64,000 bases of DNA, from positions 172,743,226 through 172,807,225 of the forward strand of contig OV884011.1 in the NCBI GenBank assembly GCA_930367205.1, written 5' to 3'. The notes below the pieces were generated by a model, which saw nothing but the letters and a program-made list of their open reading frames with translations, ran no database searches and was not told where the DNA came from. The position numbers and the translations under genes were made by a program. This DNA comes from Acanthosoma haemorrhoidale. Taxonomy: Eukaryota; Arthropoda; Insecta; Hemiptera; Acanthosomatidae. This document shows positions 36,301-49,008 of the stretch, piece after piece (within the stretch, counting starts at the first letter, position 1; each line of letters begins with the position of its first letter).

Positions 36301-39300
36301 TCAGCACCAACTACAGCGACAACCTTGGCCGTCTCTACCTGATGAGGTGTAACATATACATGTTTTTTAGTAATAATAATTAAGTTAAACTATCTCTGAG
36401 CAATTAAGTTAAATAATGTATAAACCTTTATTTCTTATAATGAGCTTTTGTTATTACGTTACAGACTTTGTTTATTAGCACAACACATGAGATGAGTGTT
36501 TAAAACATAATATAGTCGCCGTTATGAAATTAGACGCTTGGGGTGAAGGGACGTTGCTACAGGGGTCACGTGGATACAGACTCTTAGTGGACAGAGCGGG
36601 AACGGTGCTCGCCATATATGTACCATGCATTGCATGTTTCAAGCCTCTAATTTCGTGACAGCAACGATAGTGTGTGCATTATAAGCATGCGTATCCGAAT
36701 AATAATTTTTCTCATGTCATTTATTTGGTACTATATTTATTTTTCTTGGTTTCTTTGTAATGGACGCTCTTAATTATTAGCATTTAGGGCGGAAAGAGGC
36801 GACTGTTCCTTTAAGGGTTGCTGGAGGTAAATAGTAATCAGAGATCTGATTACACTGTGCCGGAGACCACAGCGGTTACTTAAGGGCGAGGGTTCACGGC
36901 CCGAGGAGACACGGCCGTCCCTTCTGTCAACAGCTTCTGTTAAAAGGCTCACTCTAACGAAGTTGACTTAATAGTAGCTAATGCCCGGCGTCTGTTAACG
37001 ATGATGATACCTCGTTGAAGGGTCGATAGTTACCTCCTTTCACCTCTACCTCACCGGCCTCGCGTTAAATAATTATCGACTGCTGCCTCTCAAAGTCAAA
37101 TGACACCCCTACAATTGCGTCTTATTACATAATTCAGTCACAGGAAGGCGGGGGTGTATTGTGCCAAATCAGTCCCCTTTGAGTCGGTCAAAGTTTACCT
37201 CCGAGTAATAATTCACCATCGATTGCAGCTCTCTCAGGAGCCATTTAAAATTCAATGACTTCGGCGTTGCCCCATTACAAAACGCTAATAATTAAACACG
37301 GCTCAGAGATACTAACAGAAAAATTACAGTTGGTGTGTGCGATACTTAATCGCTATGGTGTGACAAAAGTTAGCCTGAAGAATTTCCTCAAGGTCCGCCT
37401 CACTGGGAACAGTCACGCGATCGCATAGGCTAAGAACTTTATCTTCTTATAATCCGACGATTGAGTGGGCCATAAGTCTTAACATCGGCAAAAATAAAAC
37501 CCGGCCTTTTCACTTTCATATATTCAATTTTGCGGTTCTCAAAAATTACAGTTATTATTCTGAAAGTAATAATCCAAAAAAATATATTCTAATACATACT
37601 TAGAAAGTTAGTTATTATTAAATAGATTTTTTTGTTAACTCAGTTTGATGAAAATCATTGATTATTTTATAATTTCCAGTCAGTCATTGATAAACATCAG
37701 TCTAGAACGTTCCTTGTGAAATATAGTGATGTTAACTACTTTTAACAAATCTTAAAAATCACTGCTTGGTATAAATCAAGTTCAATTTTGGATAAAATTA
37801 GAATAAAAAATAATGTTTTATGGTTTATTTATATATTTGTATCCCCATCTGCCAGATATTTACCCTTAGGATAGTACTTAATGCAAATAATATGAGATTT
37901 TGATCAACATTATGTTTTCTTTTTTTCTACTTCCATATTTATTGCGATCATCTTAAATTGTATGACAAAAAGATTAGCTTCATCTGGTTCGTGATAGAAG
38001 GGGCATTTGTTTAAAAGTCATCAAGGCACCATCTATACCTAAATGTTTCACCAATAGTAAGTATTTACGATTATAATATTCCAAATAACTGTAAAAATGT
38101 AAAATAAAGCTTTACACAAAGTATGCTTTTCATTGAATTCGTTTTTATACACCAGAGTATAAGTAAAGTGGACAAATTAATTTTTTTGACTACATCTAAC
38201 AATATAGTCACTGGGTAATTCAGTGTTGCCTGAACATTGTGTCAATTTTTTTTTTTACAGCATACCTATACCTTGTTTCTAGGAAGTTTTATATGTGCGT
38301 TAAGTAAGTAGGCTCTGTCTACATCTACATTACTGTAATTATATCATGGATAGTACATAGAGGTATCTAACCAGTTCATTTTTGCATCCTATACATCATT
38401 TTTATAACATATTTGCCTTAACCTAAAAGTCTTACCCGTTAGCTCTACTCATATGTTATTCCTATCACGGATAGAGTTCATGAAAACCGCGATAAAGGAA
38501 TTTGGTACACAGTATCCACTCCCCTTACAAAGATAACTGATCATACAAGAATAAAGGTAAGGTTATCTGAAGATAACCATTCTTATTTTTATAGTTATTT
38601 TTTTTCACTTTTCATTTGTATGATTAAGTAAAAATAAATCACTGATCATTCAGCTGGATAATTACTATACGAATCAGTCGTAGAGGCCGTCATTAATTTA
38701 GTTTACTGTAAAGAAAGAGGCGCCATCATAATTGAGTCATTTTATTAATTGCTAAAATACTTAGGCGTATCTTAGGCAATTTAACAACAGCATTTCAAAG
38801 TTTAAGTCCCGCTAAAGCTTTATCCTATGATTAAGCACGTGGAACTGTACGACTTATAATCAAGAAAGTAGATTTATTTGGATCTCAGAGACGTCTCCTT
38901 TTACATCGTGGCTCAATTGTCAGAACTTGGAGAGTAGGTTCCTTTAGGATGCTAACTAGCTAACTTATGATTCCCTCCTCATCCATAATCATACGCAAAC
39001 TTTTCTGTTTCCATTAATCCTTAATTGAACGAGACACATTACTTCGCGGGTAGCTCGTAAAACCCTACTTCACTGGTGATGAACTTAGCTACTTAACATA
39101 GGGTTTATGACAGGGTGGTTGTCGGATGCTTTGTGAGGAATACTGCCAATTGTGCAACTGTGTGGTCGAAAATTGACTCTGTCCGAATCACATGGCGGTC
39201 TATATAAGGGCCTGGCTACATATAAATATCTTTTTCCAGGACTCAAACCCTTATTGTATATATTCACTAACCGTCACTCCACAGCATACCACAAAGAACT

Positions 39301-39454
39301 TTTCCATCCCGTTATCGGGGACTTTGCTAAGCCGTTTATGATGAATCTGTACTTAGTTCATAACGAGTCATATAAAAGAGGGTGAGCTCCTGGATATTGA
39401 CAACCCCCTTTTACTTTATGGAACTCTTAGAGCAAAAATAAATCACAGCCTTCT
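36301..39454. other. Unique DNA with a long GC-balanced block (36480-37470)
   Basis: The block 36480-37470 keeps balanced composition for nearly 1 kb, has stops in every frame, and holds many AT-core homeodomain-type words (AATAATTATCG, CTAATAATTAAAC) between GC-rich ones, which is how developmental enhancers often look. That is inference. GGTTATC TGAA GATAACC at 38561-38578 is a perfect small hairpin. About 38990-39410 is a further island with TATATAAGG at 39201. Confidence 0.35.
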
Positions 39455-39525
39455 GGGATTTAAACCCCAGACTTCATATCTTGAAGAATTTAGTCTAATC
39501 AAACTAATGATGACCGGGGCTCACT
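39455..39525 (-). repeat. tRNA-like SINE head (antisense)
   Basis: On the minus strand all three small arms can be drawn: a D-arm TTAG...CTAA, an anticodon-like arm CTTC...GAAG, and a T-arm CTGGG GTTTAAAT CCCAG with a full B-box core. The anticodon loop lacks the expected U33 and the acceptor stem is poor, so this is a tRNA-derived SINE head or a pseudogene, not a working tRNA. Confidence 0.45.
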
Positions 39526-40420
39526 TTTTCAAATTAATAACTGGTACGTAGTCATACGTTTTCTTCTGATTGAAATCAGACATATCTAGCCTCATTACAA
39601 ATAATTTAAAAATTAATTGTTAATTAATCGATTAGTAAATGAAAAATAGTTGTTAAAATAGATTATCAAATATAAGGGTGAAAAACGATATTAAATTTAC
39701 TATTATAAAAGAAGTTATTGATAAATAAGCATATATTTATTTATTTTTGTAATCATATATCACGAAGCCATTTCATTACTAGTACAACTTCTACACAGTT
39801 GCGAACTTTCAAAAAATAAATTCAGAAATCAAATACTTAAGGGAGTAGCTGATATTATTAAAGTAGATTGATAATACTACATATACTTGACCTTAGACGT
39901 GGTCAATCAAGTGTTTCCCTCAGAGCTGTTTAGAAACACCATTTACAATTTCCATTAGATTATTGCCAAATCCGTAGTAACAGGTCTCATTTCAACTCGC
40001 GTATAAGGGGAAATCGTTTCCCTGTCTGCCTATCACTCAGTATGTCGAAAATCAATTTTTTTTTTCTTTTTTTACAGTATTATGAATTAAAGTTGCATTC
40101 ACAAACACCGATTAATTTTGTCACAATGATTTATAAATTTAAAAACCCTCACAGTGTCAGGTAATTTAATTTTAAAAAAATTAATAACACAAATTAATTA
40201 AAAAAGGTATTTATTAAAAATTAAACAAGATGCAAAAGGCAAGGTGAATGATCTATGATACAACTAACCTCAGTATCTGTTCTACTCCCGTATCTGCAAT
40301 GAAAAGGAAAAAAAACCTTAGTTGACCTAACCTTTTTAAGATGTAACCATAAGCAATGCACCGTCGATTATGATTAATAATTATTAATTAGGAAGCCAAA
40401 GAAAACTATACTGGTATAAT
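39526..40420. other. AT-rich DNA, no gene recognised
   Basis: This stretch is low-complexity AT-rich sequence with no recognisable coding or repeat feature. Confidence 0.6.
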
Positions 40421-40490
40421 GGGCTCGAGCTCAGGACTCACAAATATCCGGCCTTCTACTATACCAACCAACGGACGAGTGAGAACCTTG
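40421..40490 (-). repeat. tRNA-like SINE head (antisense)
   Basis: On the minus strand, TTGGTTGGTATAGTAGAAGG resembles a tRNA A-box and D-arm and GAGCTCGAGCCC resembles a B-box, about 30 bases apart as in a tRNA. Stems are too degraded for a gene. Confidence 0.35.
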
Positions 40491-40716
40491 CCAAAATAAA
40501 CTCTCTTCGACACCGGGGAACTTAGCGGTTCATTAATTCAATGTTACCGAGATCTAGTTGTCCTGGCATATGGCGTATCATGGACTTTAGATATTAATCA
40601 TACAATGCCTTAAGTTAGGAAACCAGCTCTCGGTAGTTTAAAATTAAGGGGTTGCAAGGGGCCCTTTCACCTAGCATGGTGCAATTTTTACAGGAGAGTT
40701 CACACCGGTCCTTACT

Positions 40717-40785
40717 CGAGCACGAATAGTTCAGTGGTTAGGGCCCCCGCACAGATAATGATCCAGCTCCCGTTCCTGCCAGGTT
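40717..40785 (+). repeat. tRNA-like SINE head
   Basis: TAGTTCAGTGGTTAGGGC is a perfect tRNA A-box and D-arm. The T-arm region (GCTCCCGTTCCTGCC) is degenerate. It directly precedes the antisense non-LTR tail at 40795, so the tail may have inserted next to, or been mobilised with, this SINE. Confidence 0.45.
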
Positions 40786-40794
40786 ATTGTTTCT

Positions 40795-41047
40795 GTGATT
40801 TTTCCCCTTAGCTCTCTAATTATAAGATTAAGAATGAGGGAAAAATAAAGGGATATTTGGGTTGAGCGGATCCTTGTACTAGGAGTACCTGCTTGAAGGT
40901 GGTGTGAGAGGAGTAAGGAGTGTGGGAAGCCTCGGTAGAGGTTGATAGTTGCGGTACTGTGGTAAGAGTCCACTGGTGACTGGGCCTAGAGTCCCTCTAG
41001 GCATGTAGTGCAGTCGTATTTAGTCGGATAGCAGTGATGGGTGCCCG
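40795..41047 (-). mobile_element. Non-LTR 3' UTR (antisense), third family
   Basis: This 3' UTR shares with 53165-53278 and 55760-55870 the words TTAGCTCTC, GGAAAAATAAA, GAG(C/T)GGATCCTT and TACTAGGAGTACCTG. Three copies define a family separate in its tail from the others in the window. Confidence 0.85.
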
Positions 41048-41215
41048 TTAGTGGCTTGTTGTTGGTGGGCCAAGCGCCGTGATGTCCACCATTTGGTCTG
41101 CTTTACTCGATCTTGTGAGTTGCCATCGTGCCGGTAGCGGTGAGGGTGTCATGTCTCGGAATAGAGGGTTTAGACTATGTTTCATTGAGTCTAAGAACTT
41201 GATGTGTCTTCTAGT
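41048..41215 (-). pseudogene. Non-LTR reverse transcriptase extreme C-terminus
   Basis: The minus-strand frame from 41215 to the stop at 41048 is open for 55 codons and reads TRRHIKFLDSMKHSLNPLFR, then SPLPARWQL. It is homologous to the FFDSL tails at 3340, 56232 and 60793. It is a 5'-truncated insertion, and its tail immediately follows. Confidence 0.85.
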
Positions 41216-44200
41216 TTTTGTGATAATTAATCTTTACTACTAATAGTGAGATCCATACTACAACCAACAGCGAGAACAGATCAACATTCATGCAGAATAT
41301 TGACATTTTATTACAAACGAAAAGTCAACGCAAATCTATCGTTTTCATCCGTCCTATGAAAAAAATAAATAAATAAACAGCATTCACAAAGCGATCAAAC
41401 GGTAAAAGGGAAGAAGATGAAAAAATAACCCTGCCAAAAGCAGTAAAGGAACGTTTCCCCCCTTTTGGCTACATAAAACGTACGGTTCGCTGAAAGTGGT
41501 AGAAGGTTTGCAGATTTAAAGGCCGTATAATGATATGAGTGTGAGGGGAGGGGTTCAAGATGGCGACGGTTGGTTATCTGGCCCACTTTCCTCCTATGCT
41601 AAACTAACTGCTCCCTGGGGACTGGCCAGGTCTCGTGCAGGATAAACAGCCTTCTTAGGCCAGATCAGGACCGTCCTTGTGTCTGCCTGTGGCTGTCTTG
41701 GAGAGGGTGTTTGTGGCTTCCAGGAAATCTTTCTTCTATTCGTTACGGTTTTTCTAAAACGACTATATTTATAGTTTTAATCTCCTTTTGATATAATAAT
41801 TTAAATCATTTGATTAATTAATCAATCTTAATGATTTAGTTTTCATGTTTTCTTTTACCTGACGGATCCTTAATATAAAATGTTTTTCTAACTTGAAAAG
41901 GGAACTAATGAAGAATTGACTGACAAGACAGGCATACGGGAGTAAACATGATCCTATATTTTGGAAAAACAGAAATAGTCTAAACTCTCTGAACTAATAG
42001 CTCGGATGCTTTTTTAGATATTAGTCTATCCAAAGATCTCTAGATTCACTATTTTGTATTTTTTTTTTTTCTGGAAAAATCTTTAAATTTTTAAATAAAC
42101 GCGGAAAAAATATGACCTAATGAGAACAGTTTAGTTAAGGATCATTCCCAAACTGGAGGAGTTCCATGGAGAACAGGAAGCAGCTTGTTAAGCTTGTAGC
42201 TTAAAGTTTAGAATGTTTAGGACAAGTTGAAAGGTTGTAGCTTGAAAACATTACATATAACTGCTTCATGGGAACCCGGTCACAATCGGAAAGTTGCCAA
42301 GGAAGTAGGATTTGTAGAACATCCTAAAAGATACCGGTGTTAGCCTTAGGAGCAGAAGAGGGAGGTCTGGGAAATAGTAACCAAGCATTAGCTGGGTAAC
42401 TAAGGTATTTCAGGCAACTTAAAAACAAATAAACTTTTCAATAGTATTGACTAGTTGAGAAATATAGGTTACATTAGAGCTTGTACCTTCATTAATTTAA
42501 AAAGACCTGTATACTTACGTCTGCAAGACCATACATTTTGCACAGTAATTCCTGGTAGTAACCTTTGGAAAATTATTTATTCACGATAATCGATGTCATG
42601 ACAATTACATGACGTGTGTAGAGATCCAAATTGCCTTATTTTTTTATAAATACGTACATCGGCCCGAAAATTAACAATTGATATTATTGATTTGATACTT
42701 TCTTGTGTTTCTAAACACATGTACAGTTTCAGGGTTTTGAAACCTTTGTGTTTTCACTGGTATGTCTGTCTGTTGGTTCTGGTATTATCGAATCTTCTAT
42801 GTAGGCTAAAGACATAGAAAACATATTTAACATTAAGAATAATTTTAGTTAAGTTTTATCATTCTGTTTCAATAATTTTTTATTTATTATACTTTTATTT
42901 TGGGGGAGGGGGTGCTACATGTTGAATCATTTACGGCTCGAAGAGTTACGATATCCGGAATATCCTTCTTCTATTTACAGAACTGTAAAAGGAAGATGAC
43001 ACTTAGAAACTAAATAATTAGGCAAATTTAAACTAACAAAGACCAACGTTTATTATAATTAGTGTGTTACTTAAAACATTTAATCAGATGCTATAATAAA
43101 AACATTGACTCGTTTCTAATGTCTAACCGAACACGTCTAATTCAGGGGCGAAACACTGTCAAATAAAAGAAAGCACAGATAGCTTGTAACAATCTTCAAT
43201 GGAACTGGGGAATGTAATACCCAAACTTTGTTGCATCAAGTTTTAATTTATATAAGAAATGATTAATCGCGTTTTGTTTCCAAACTTAAGCAAGTGTAAA
43301 AAAAACGGGGAAAGGGAATTATAAAATATGAAACTAAGTACAAATTGACCACAGCACAGGGTAAATTGTCCTGTTTCGTTTGTCGATTGATGAAAAATAA
43401 TCTGAGAATACATTGGTTTCTTGTTTTTTCTCTAAATTCAAAAGAGTTACGTCTTGGTGATTGGTTGCAAAATAGTTTTCGGGGTTGTGGAATTTGATTT
43501 TTACTATAGCATATTTAATATTTCAGCATATTCGTCTCCTTTACAATTTATTTGTGGAGTATAGAACACAATTAAATTAAATATATATAAATTAAAATTA
43601 AAGGATGAACTTTCCAATCCTTTATCCCAGCAAATGGTTATAGCAGAAAATCATCAGATCATAGTTAACCTTTCGAAATATTATGGGGAGGAGTTGAATG
43701 GCAAAAGCGAATACAGTTTCAACGGTACAGACATAAGAGTAAAAATCAGTTAATAAATATTTCAACAGCAATCATAAGTGTCCACCATTCGCAAATTAAT
43801 TGTTAAAGTGAATATTCATATTCTAAAACACAAAATTAGATGCGGAACTGGGGTCAGGGACATGCTCAGAACATCGAAATGAGCACCATTATTTATCGAA
43901 TGTATACTCGGGTTACCTATATCGAATCATGAAACAGATACAATGTCAAGGAATTATTGCGTAATCTCAAGGGTGGCCTGCAGTATTTCAACTTGAGCAA
44001 GCCGTCATTAAGTAAAGTAGTTGTAAATTAATTTGCATAGCACGGGAAGGGAGGAGAAAAATAAAAAGAAAAAAGGGCCGACGGAATTCAAATAGGACTA
44101 ATTAGTATGCGGGCTAAGAAAAGGGCAGGGAGTTTGTAACGATCCCGTGAAAGACTGAGCTGGTGCGGGCCCCAGGGTGTGAATTCGGGACCCCGGGGAC

Positions 44201-46170
44201 CCCGCGACGCATATTTATTGTTAGTCACGAGGAAGGGGACGCGACCTGCATAGAGAAGGCCGATGTACAACACATAAATATTTAGCTTATACACTGCGTG
44301 CTAGGAGGAGAGAGCATAACTGGAGAAGGCTAGATCAATGGCGACCATGTTGGGGGCACGTACTCGCTGTCAATACCACTTCATCATCCTCGACCGTCTC
44401 TTCTGCATTGCCGGATTTAGCCAAAGAGACGCTGAGGCACGCGCTCGTCTATCTCACCACCCTTCAGTCAGTCTAAGGGCCGCTGTTTACATCCACCCTT
44501 GTGTTTTCATTCATTTCTGTAGCACGCACGTGTTAGCGAATCAGATGTAAAGATCATGAAACATGTCCAAGTCCATCATTAACAATACACGTAAGAAAGA
44601 CCTGTAAAATAAAAAAATATATCAATACAAATTTAGTGTATCAGCCCTTTGAAAGCCCCAATATGCCAGTCACAAATAATAAGCGGTGTCCAAATCCAGG
44701 GAATAAAAAAAATTGACACAAATAAATTATTCCACTTCGATAAAAATAGGCACCTTTGCGAATGGGGTAATAATAACTCAGTGCATATTCCTCCATCACA
44801 CCCTTCTCTTAAATATGTCATTCTACGTTTATTCGTTGATATACTTTAAAGTGTTTGAATCAGCTTACTTCATCGGGACGTTCTGCTGTTTCGTAAATAG
44901 AAATGTCTCATTTCAGTCCTCAGATGTGTTGTTAAGTCAAAACAGCTTTAACTTGATACCTTGTTTGGTCCTTAAACATCTGGACCTTTTAAAAACCTGG
45001 ACAATTTTGTCCGAATTTTTATGTAAATTATCTTCGGGAATATACTTCACTATGTAACTTATTATGTGCACCTAACCTCCTCGCATCGATCGTAAGAATC
45101 ACATAATTTTGTACACATAATTGTGTGTTATATAGTATCTTATTTTTAAAAAAAGTGCACTAGACTGAGTAAACCCTGATGAGCAATTAATAATGAACTA
45201 GAACATAATTTAAATAAATTCATGAATATATATTACTGGTAATTAATAACGAACATATAAATATTCACTAACGAAAATCCTACTACAGAGGAGGGCAACG
45301 CGCAAATCACCACGATTCCATAGATACCCCAACTAATGATGGTGTTATGTTTGGTAATGAGCTTTAATGCGATAGAAGTCTGAAAATCACGGATATTGCG
45401 GGCTAACAAAAGTTATAAGCAACAAATAAGAAATATACGTTTGTTTTTGTTTTTTTAGCCGAGGTAAAGATTGTTACATGTGTACCAATCGGGACCTACA
45501 TCTTTTATTAAAGTGCCTCAACTATGTCATGCCATGGATAATAATTTAAATAGATTAGCCAAAAATCAGAAGATGGGACATGCACAGATCCATTTTAATT
45601 TGCTAGAGTAAAATATTTCTTCTTTTTTTTGTCCATCCATTGCACGGGAAAAAAGTTAACAAATTAAAAACAACAACAAAAAAAAAAAAAGAACAATAGT
45701 CAGTGGCACCTTAACAGGAACGACTTGACAGTTGAACAAATTAAAAACGAAAGGGGCGGAGCGACAGATAATGAATTTTAGGCGCTTCACAGTCCACCTA
45801 CCCTTATATTATCTGGAGAAGGGAGAGAGAAAGCTCGGGTCAATAAGTTAATAGAAAGGAAATGAAATCTCAAAAGTATTACTCCTCGTTAAAAAGATCC
45901 ACAATCAAATTATTCCCAAAGAAAAAGTGAAGAGGCCTAAGAGGTAGGAAGGGGGTCGGTTCCAATAACGAGAAATTGTACGGAAAGTTGAACTATTAGA
46001 GTATTGAGGTCATCAATAAGCTTCACGAAGATCTTCATGCATTTTGAAACTAATTGCCGAGTGGAAGTCTTATTTCAATCCGTATAAAAAAAAAAACGAT
46101 TTAATGATTCAGGTAGTATTATCCTATTTCACCTCAGTTCAGCAATATTATTATTGGTCATTTACATACT
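41216..46170. other. Long unique stretch with several GC-balanced islands
   Basis: No gene is recognised in these 5 kb. Islands at about 41390-41720, 43960-44560 and 45700-45960 stand out from AT-rich surroundings. The first holds AAGATGGCGAC near 41558, a YY1/Pho-like word; the second has a G-rich centre (CCCCGGGGACCCCGCG) and a 70-codon plus-strand frame at 44338-44550 without a domain. Some may be regulatory, but nothing in the sequence proves it. A 114-codon frame at 44713-45057 is hydrophobic and looks like chance. Confidence 0.4.
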
Positions 46171-49008
46171 TCCCTTAATCGTGCAATCGTATCACGTAAC
46201 ATTACAATGTTAAAAATACAGTTTACTATTATATCCCACGTTATTTGACGACATATTTCATTGTAACTTTAATCGTGCGATAGTATCACGTAATATGACA
46301 ATGTCAATAATACAGTTTAGTATTATATCCAACGTTATTTGACGACATATTTACTCGTAACTTTAATCGTTTGATCGTATCAAGTAATATTGGAATGTCA
46401 TCGATACAGTTTACTCACATATATGCCGTTATTTGACGACATATTTTATCGTAACTTTAATCGTGCGATCGTATCACGTAACATTACAATGTTAAAAATA
46501 CAGTTTACTATTATATCCCACGTTATTTGACCACATATTTACTCGTAACTTTAATCGTTTGATCGTATCAAGTAATATTGGAATGTCATCGATACAGTTT
46601 ACTCACATATATGCCGTTATTTGACGACATATTTCATCGTAACTTTAATCGTGCGATCGTATCACGTAATATGACAATGTCAATAATACAGTTTACTATT
46701 ATATCCCACGTTATTTGACCACATATTTACTCGTAACTTTAATCGTTTGATCGTATCAAGTAATATTGGAATGTCATCGATACAGTTTACTCACATATAT
46801 GCCGTTATTTGACGACATATTTCATCGTAACTTTAATCGTGCGATCGTATCACGTAATATGACAATGTCAATAATACAGTTTACTATTATATCCCACGTT
46901 ATTTGACCACATATTTACTCGTAACTTTAATCGTTTGATCGTATCAAGTAATATTGGAATGTCATCGATACAGTTTACTCACATATATGCCGTTATTTGA
47001 CGACATATTTCATCGTAACTTTAATCGTGCGATCGTATCACGTAATATGACAATGTCAATAATACAGTTTACTATTATATCCCACGTTATTTGACGACAT
47101 ATTTCATTGTAACTTTAATCGTGCGATAGTATCACGTAATATGACAATGTCAATAGTACAGTTTACTATTATATCCAACGTTATTTGACGACATATTTAC
47201 TCGTAACTTTAATCGTTTGATCGTATCAAGTAATATTGGAATGTCATCGATACAGTTTACTCACATATATGCCGTTATTTGACGACATATTTCATCGTAA
47301 CTTTAATCGTGCGATCGTATCACGTAACATTACAATGTTAAAAATACAGTTTACTATTATATCCCACGTTATTTGACGACATATTTAATTGTAACTTTAA
47401 TCGTGCGATAGTATCACGTAATATGACAATGTCAATAGTACAGTTTACTATTATATCCAACGTTATTTGACGACATATTTACTCGTAACTTTAATCGTTT
47501 GATCGTATCAAGTAATATTGGAATGTCATCGATACAGTTTACTCACATATATGCCGTTATTTGACGACATATTTCATCGTAACTTTAATCGTGCGATCGT
47601 ATCACGTAACATTACAATGTTAAAAATACAGTTTACTATTCTATCCCACGTTATTTGACGACATATTTAATTGTAACTTTAATCGTGCGATAGTATCACG
47701 TAATATGACAATGTCAATAGTACAGTTTACTATTATATCCAACGTTATTTGACGACATATTTACTCGTAACTTTAATCGTTTGATCGTATCAAGTAATAT
47801 TGGAATGTCATCGATACAGTTTACTCACATATATGCCGTTATTTGACGACATATTTCATCGTAACTTTAATCGTGCGATCGTATCACGTAACATTACAAT
47901 GTTAAAAATACAGTTTACTATTATATCCCACGTTATTTGACGACATATTTAATTGTAACTTTAATCGTGCGATAGTATCACGTAATATGACAATGTCAAT
48001 AGTACAGTTTACTATTATATCCAACGTTATTTGACGACATATTTACTCGTAACTTTAATCGTTTGATCGTATCAAGTAATATTGGAATGTCATCGATACA
48101 GTTTACTCACATATATGCCGTTATTTGACGACATATTTCATCGTAACTTTAATCGTGCGATCGTATCACGTAACATTACAATGTTAAAAATACAGTTTAC
48201 TATTATATCCCACGTTATTTGACGACATATTTAATTGTAACTTTAATCGTGCGATAGTATCACGTAATATGACAATGTCAATAGTACAGTTTACTATTAT
48301 ATCCAACGTTATTTGACGACATATTTACTCGTAACTTTAATCGTTTGATCGTATCAAGTAATATTGGAATGTCATCGATACAGTTTACTCACATATATGC
48401 CGTTATTTGACGACATATTTCATCGTAACTTTAATCGTGCGATCGTATCACGTAACATTACAATGTTAAAAATACAGTTTACTATTATATCCCACGTTAT
48501 TTGACGACATATTTAATTGTAACTTTAATCGTGCGATAGTATCACGTAATATGACAATGTCAATAGTACAGTTTACTATTATATCCAACGTTATTTGACG
48601 ACATATTTACTCGTAACTTTAATCGTTTGATCGTATCAAGTAATATTGGAATGTCATCGATACAGTTTACTCACATATATGCCGTTATTTGACGACATAT
48701 TTCATCGTAACTTTAATCGTGCGATCGTATCACGTAATATTGAAATGTCATCGATACAGTTTACTATTATATCTGACGTTATTTGACGACATATTTACTC
48801 CTAAATTTATTCGGGCGATCGTATCACGTAATATAACAACGTCAACGATACAGTTTACTAATAAATCTGACATTATTTGACGACATATTTCATCGTAACT
48901 TTAATCGTGCGATCGTATCACGTAATATGACAATGTCAATAATACAGTTTACTATTCTATCCCACGTTATTTGACGACATATTTATTTGGAACTTTAATC
49001 GTGCATAC
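46171..49008. repeat. 94-bp satellite array with higher-order structure
   Basis: About 30 tandem monomers of exactly 94 bp begin every 94 bases from 46171 (46265, 46359, 46453, and so on to 48991), each starting close to AACTTTAATCG; no indels were found. Three types recur. A has CGTGCGATCG with AACATTACAATGTT. B has TATGACAATGTCAATA. C has CGTTTGATCG, GGAATGTCATCGAT and ACTCACATATATGCCG. The order is A-B-C, A-C, two B'-C dimers, B'-B-C, then five A-B-C trimers of 282 bp (47299-48708), then three divergent monomers and a partial one. The trimers are nearly identical, so amplification of the 282-bp unit is recent, while the single right-hand monomers look old. The repeat is not a CRISPR array: there is no unique spacer. 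Confidence 0.98.

Noticed and set aside
39201..39209. TATATAAGG and other TATA-like words (35860-35867) as promoters
   Set aside because: In AT-rich DNA such words are frequent; no initiator, transcript or leader exon supports them here.
39455..39525. Possible functional tRNA gene on the minus strand
   Set aside because: D-arm and T-arm can be drawn, but the anticodon loop lacks U33 and the acceptor stem is poor; it is kept only as a SINE-like or pseudogene head.
44713..45057. 114-codon plus-strand frame
   Set aside because: It is Phe/Leu/Ser/Ile-rich without a motif and overlaps other frames, as expected for chance.
48689..48880. Open frame of 63 codons at the right end of the satellite
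   Set aside because: It lies entirely in satellite monomers and is open only because of the local repeat composition.
46171..49008. Regularly spaced repeats that could suggest a CRISPR array
   Set aside because: The whole 94-bp unit repeats with no unique spacers, and the context is animal DNA without cas genes, so this is satellite DNA.
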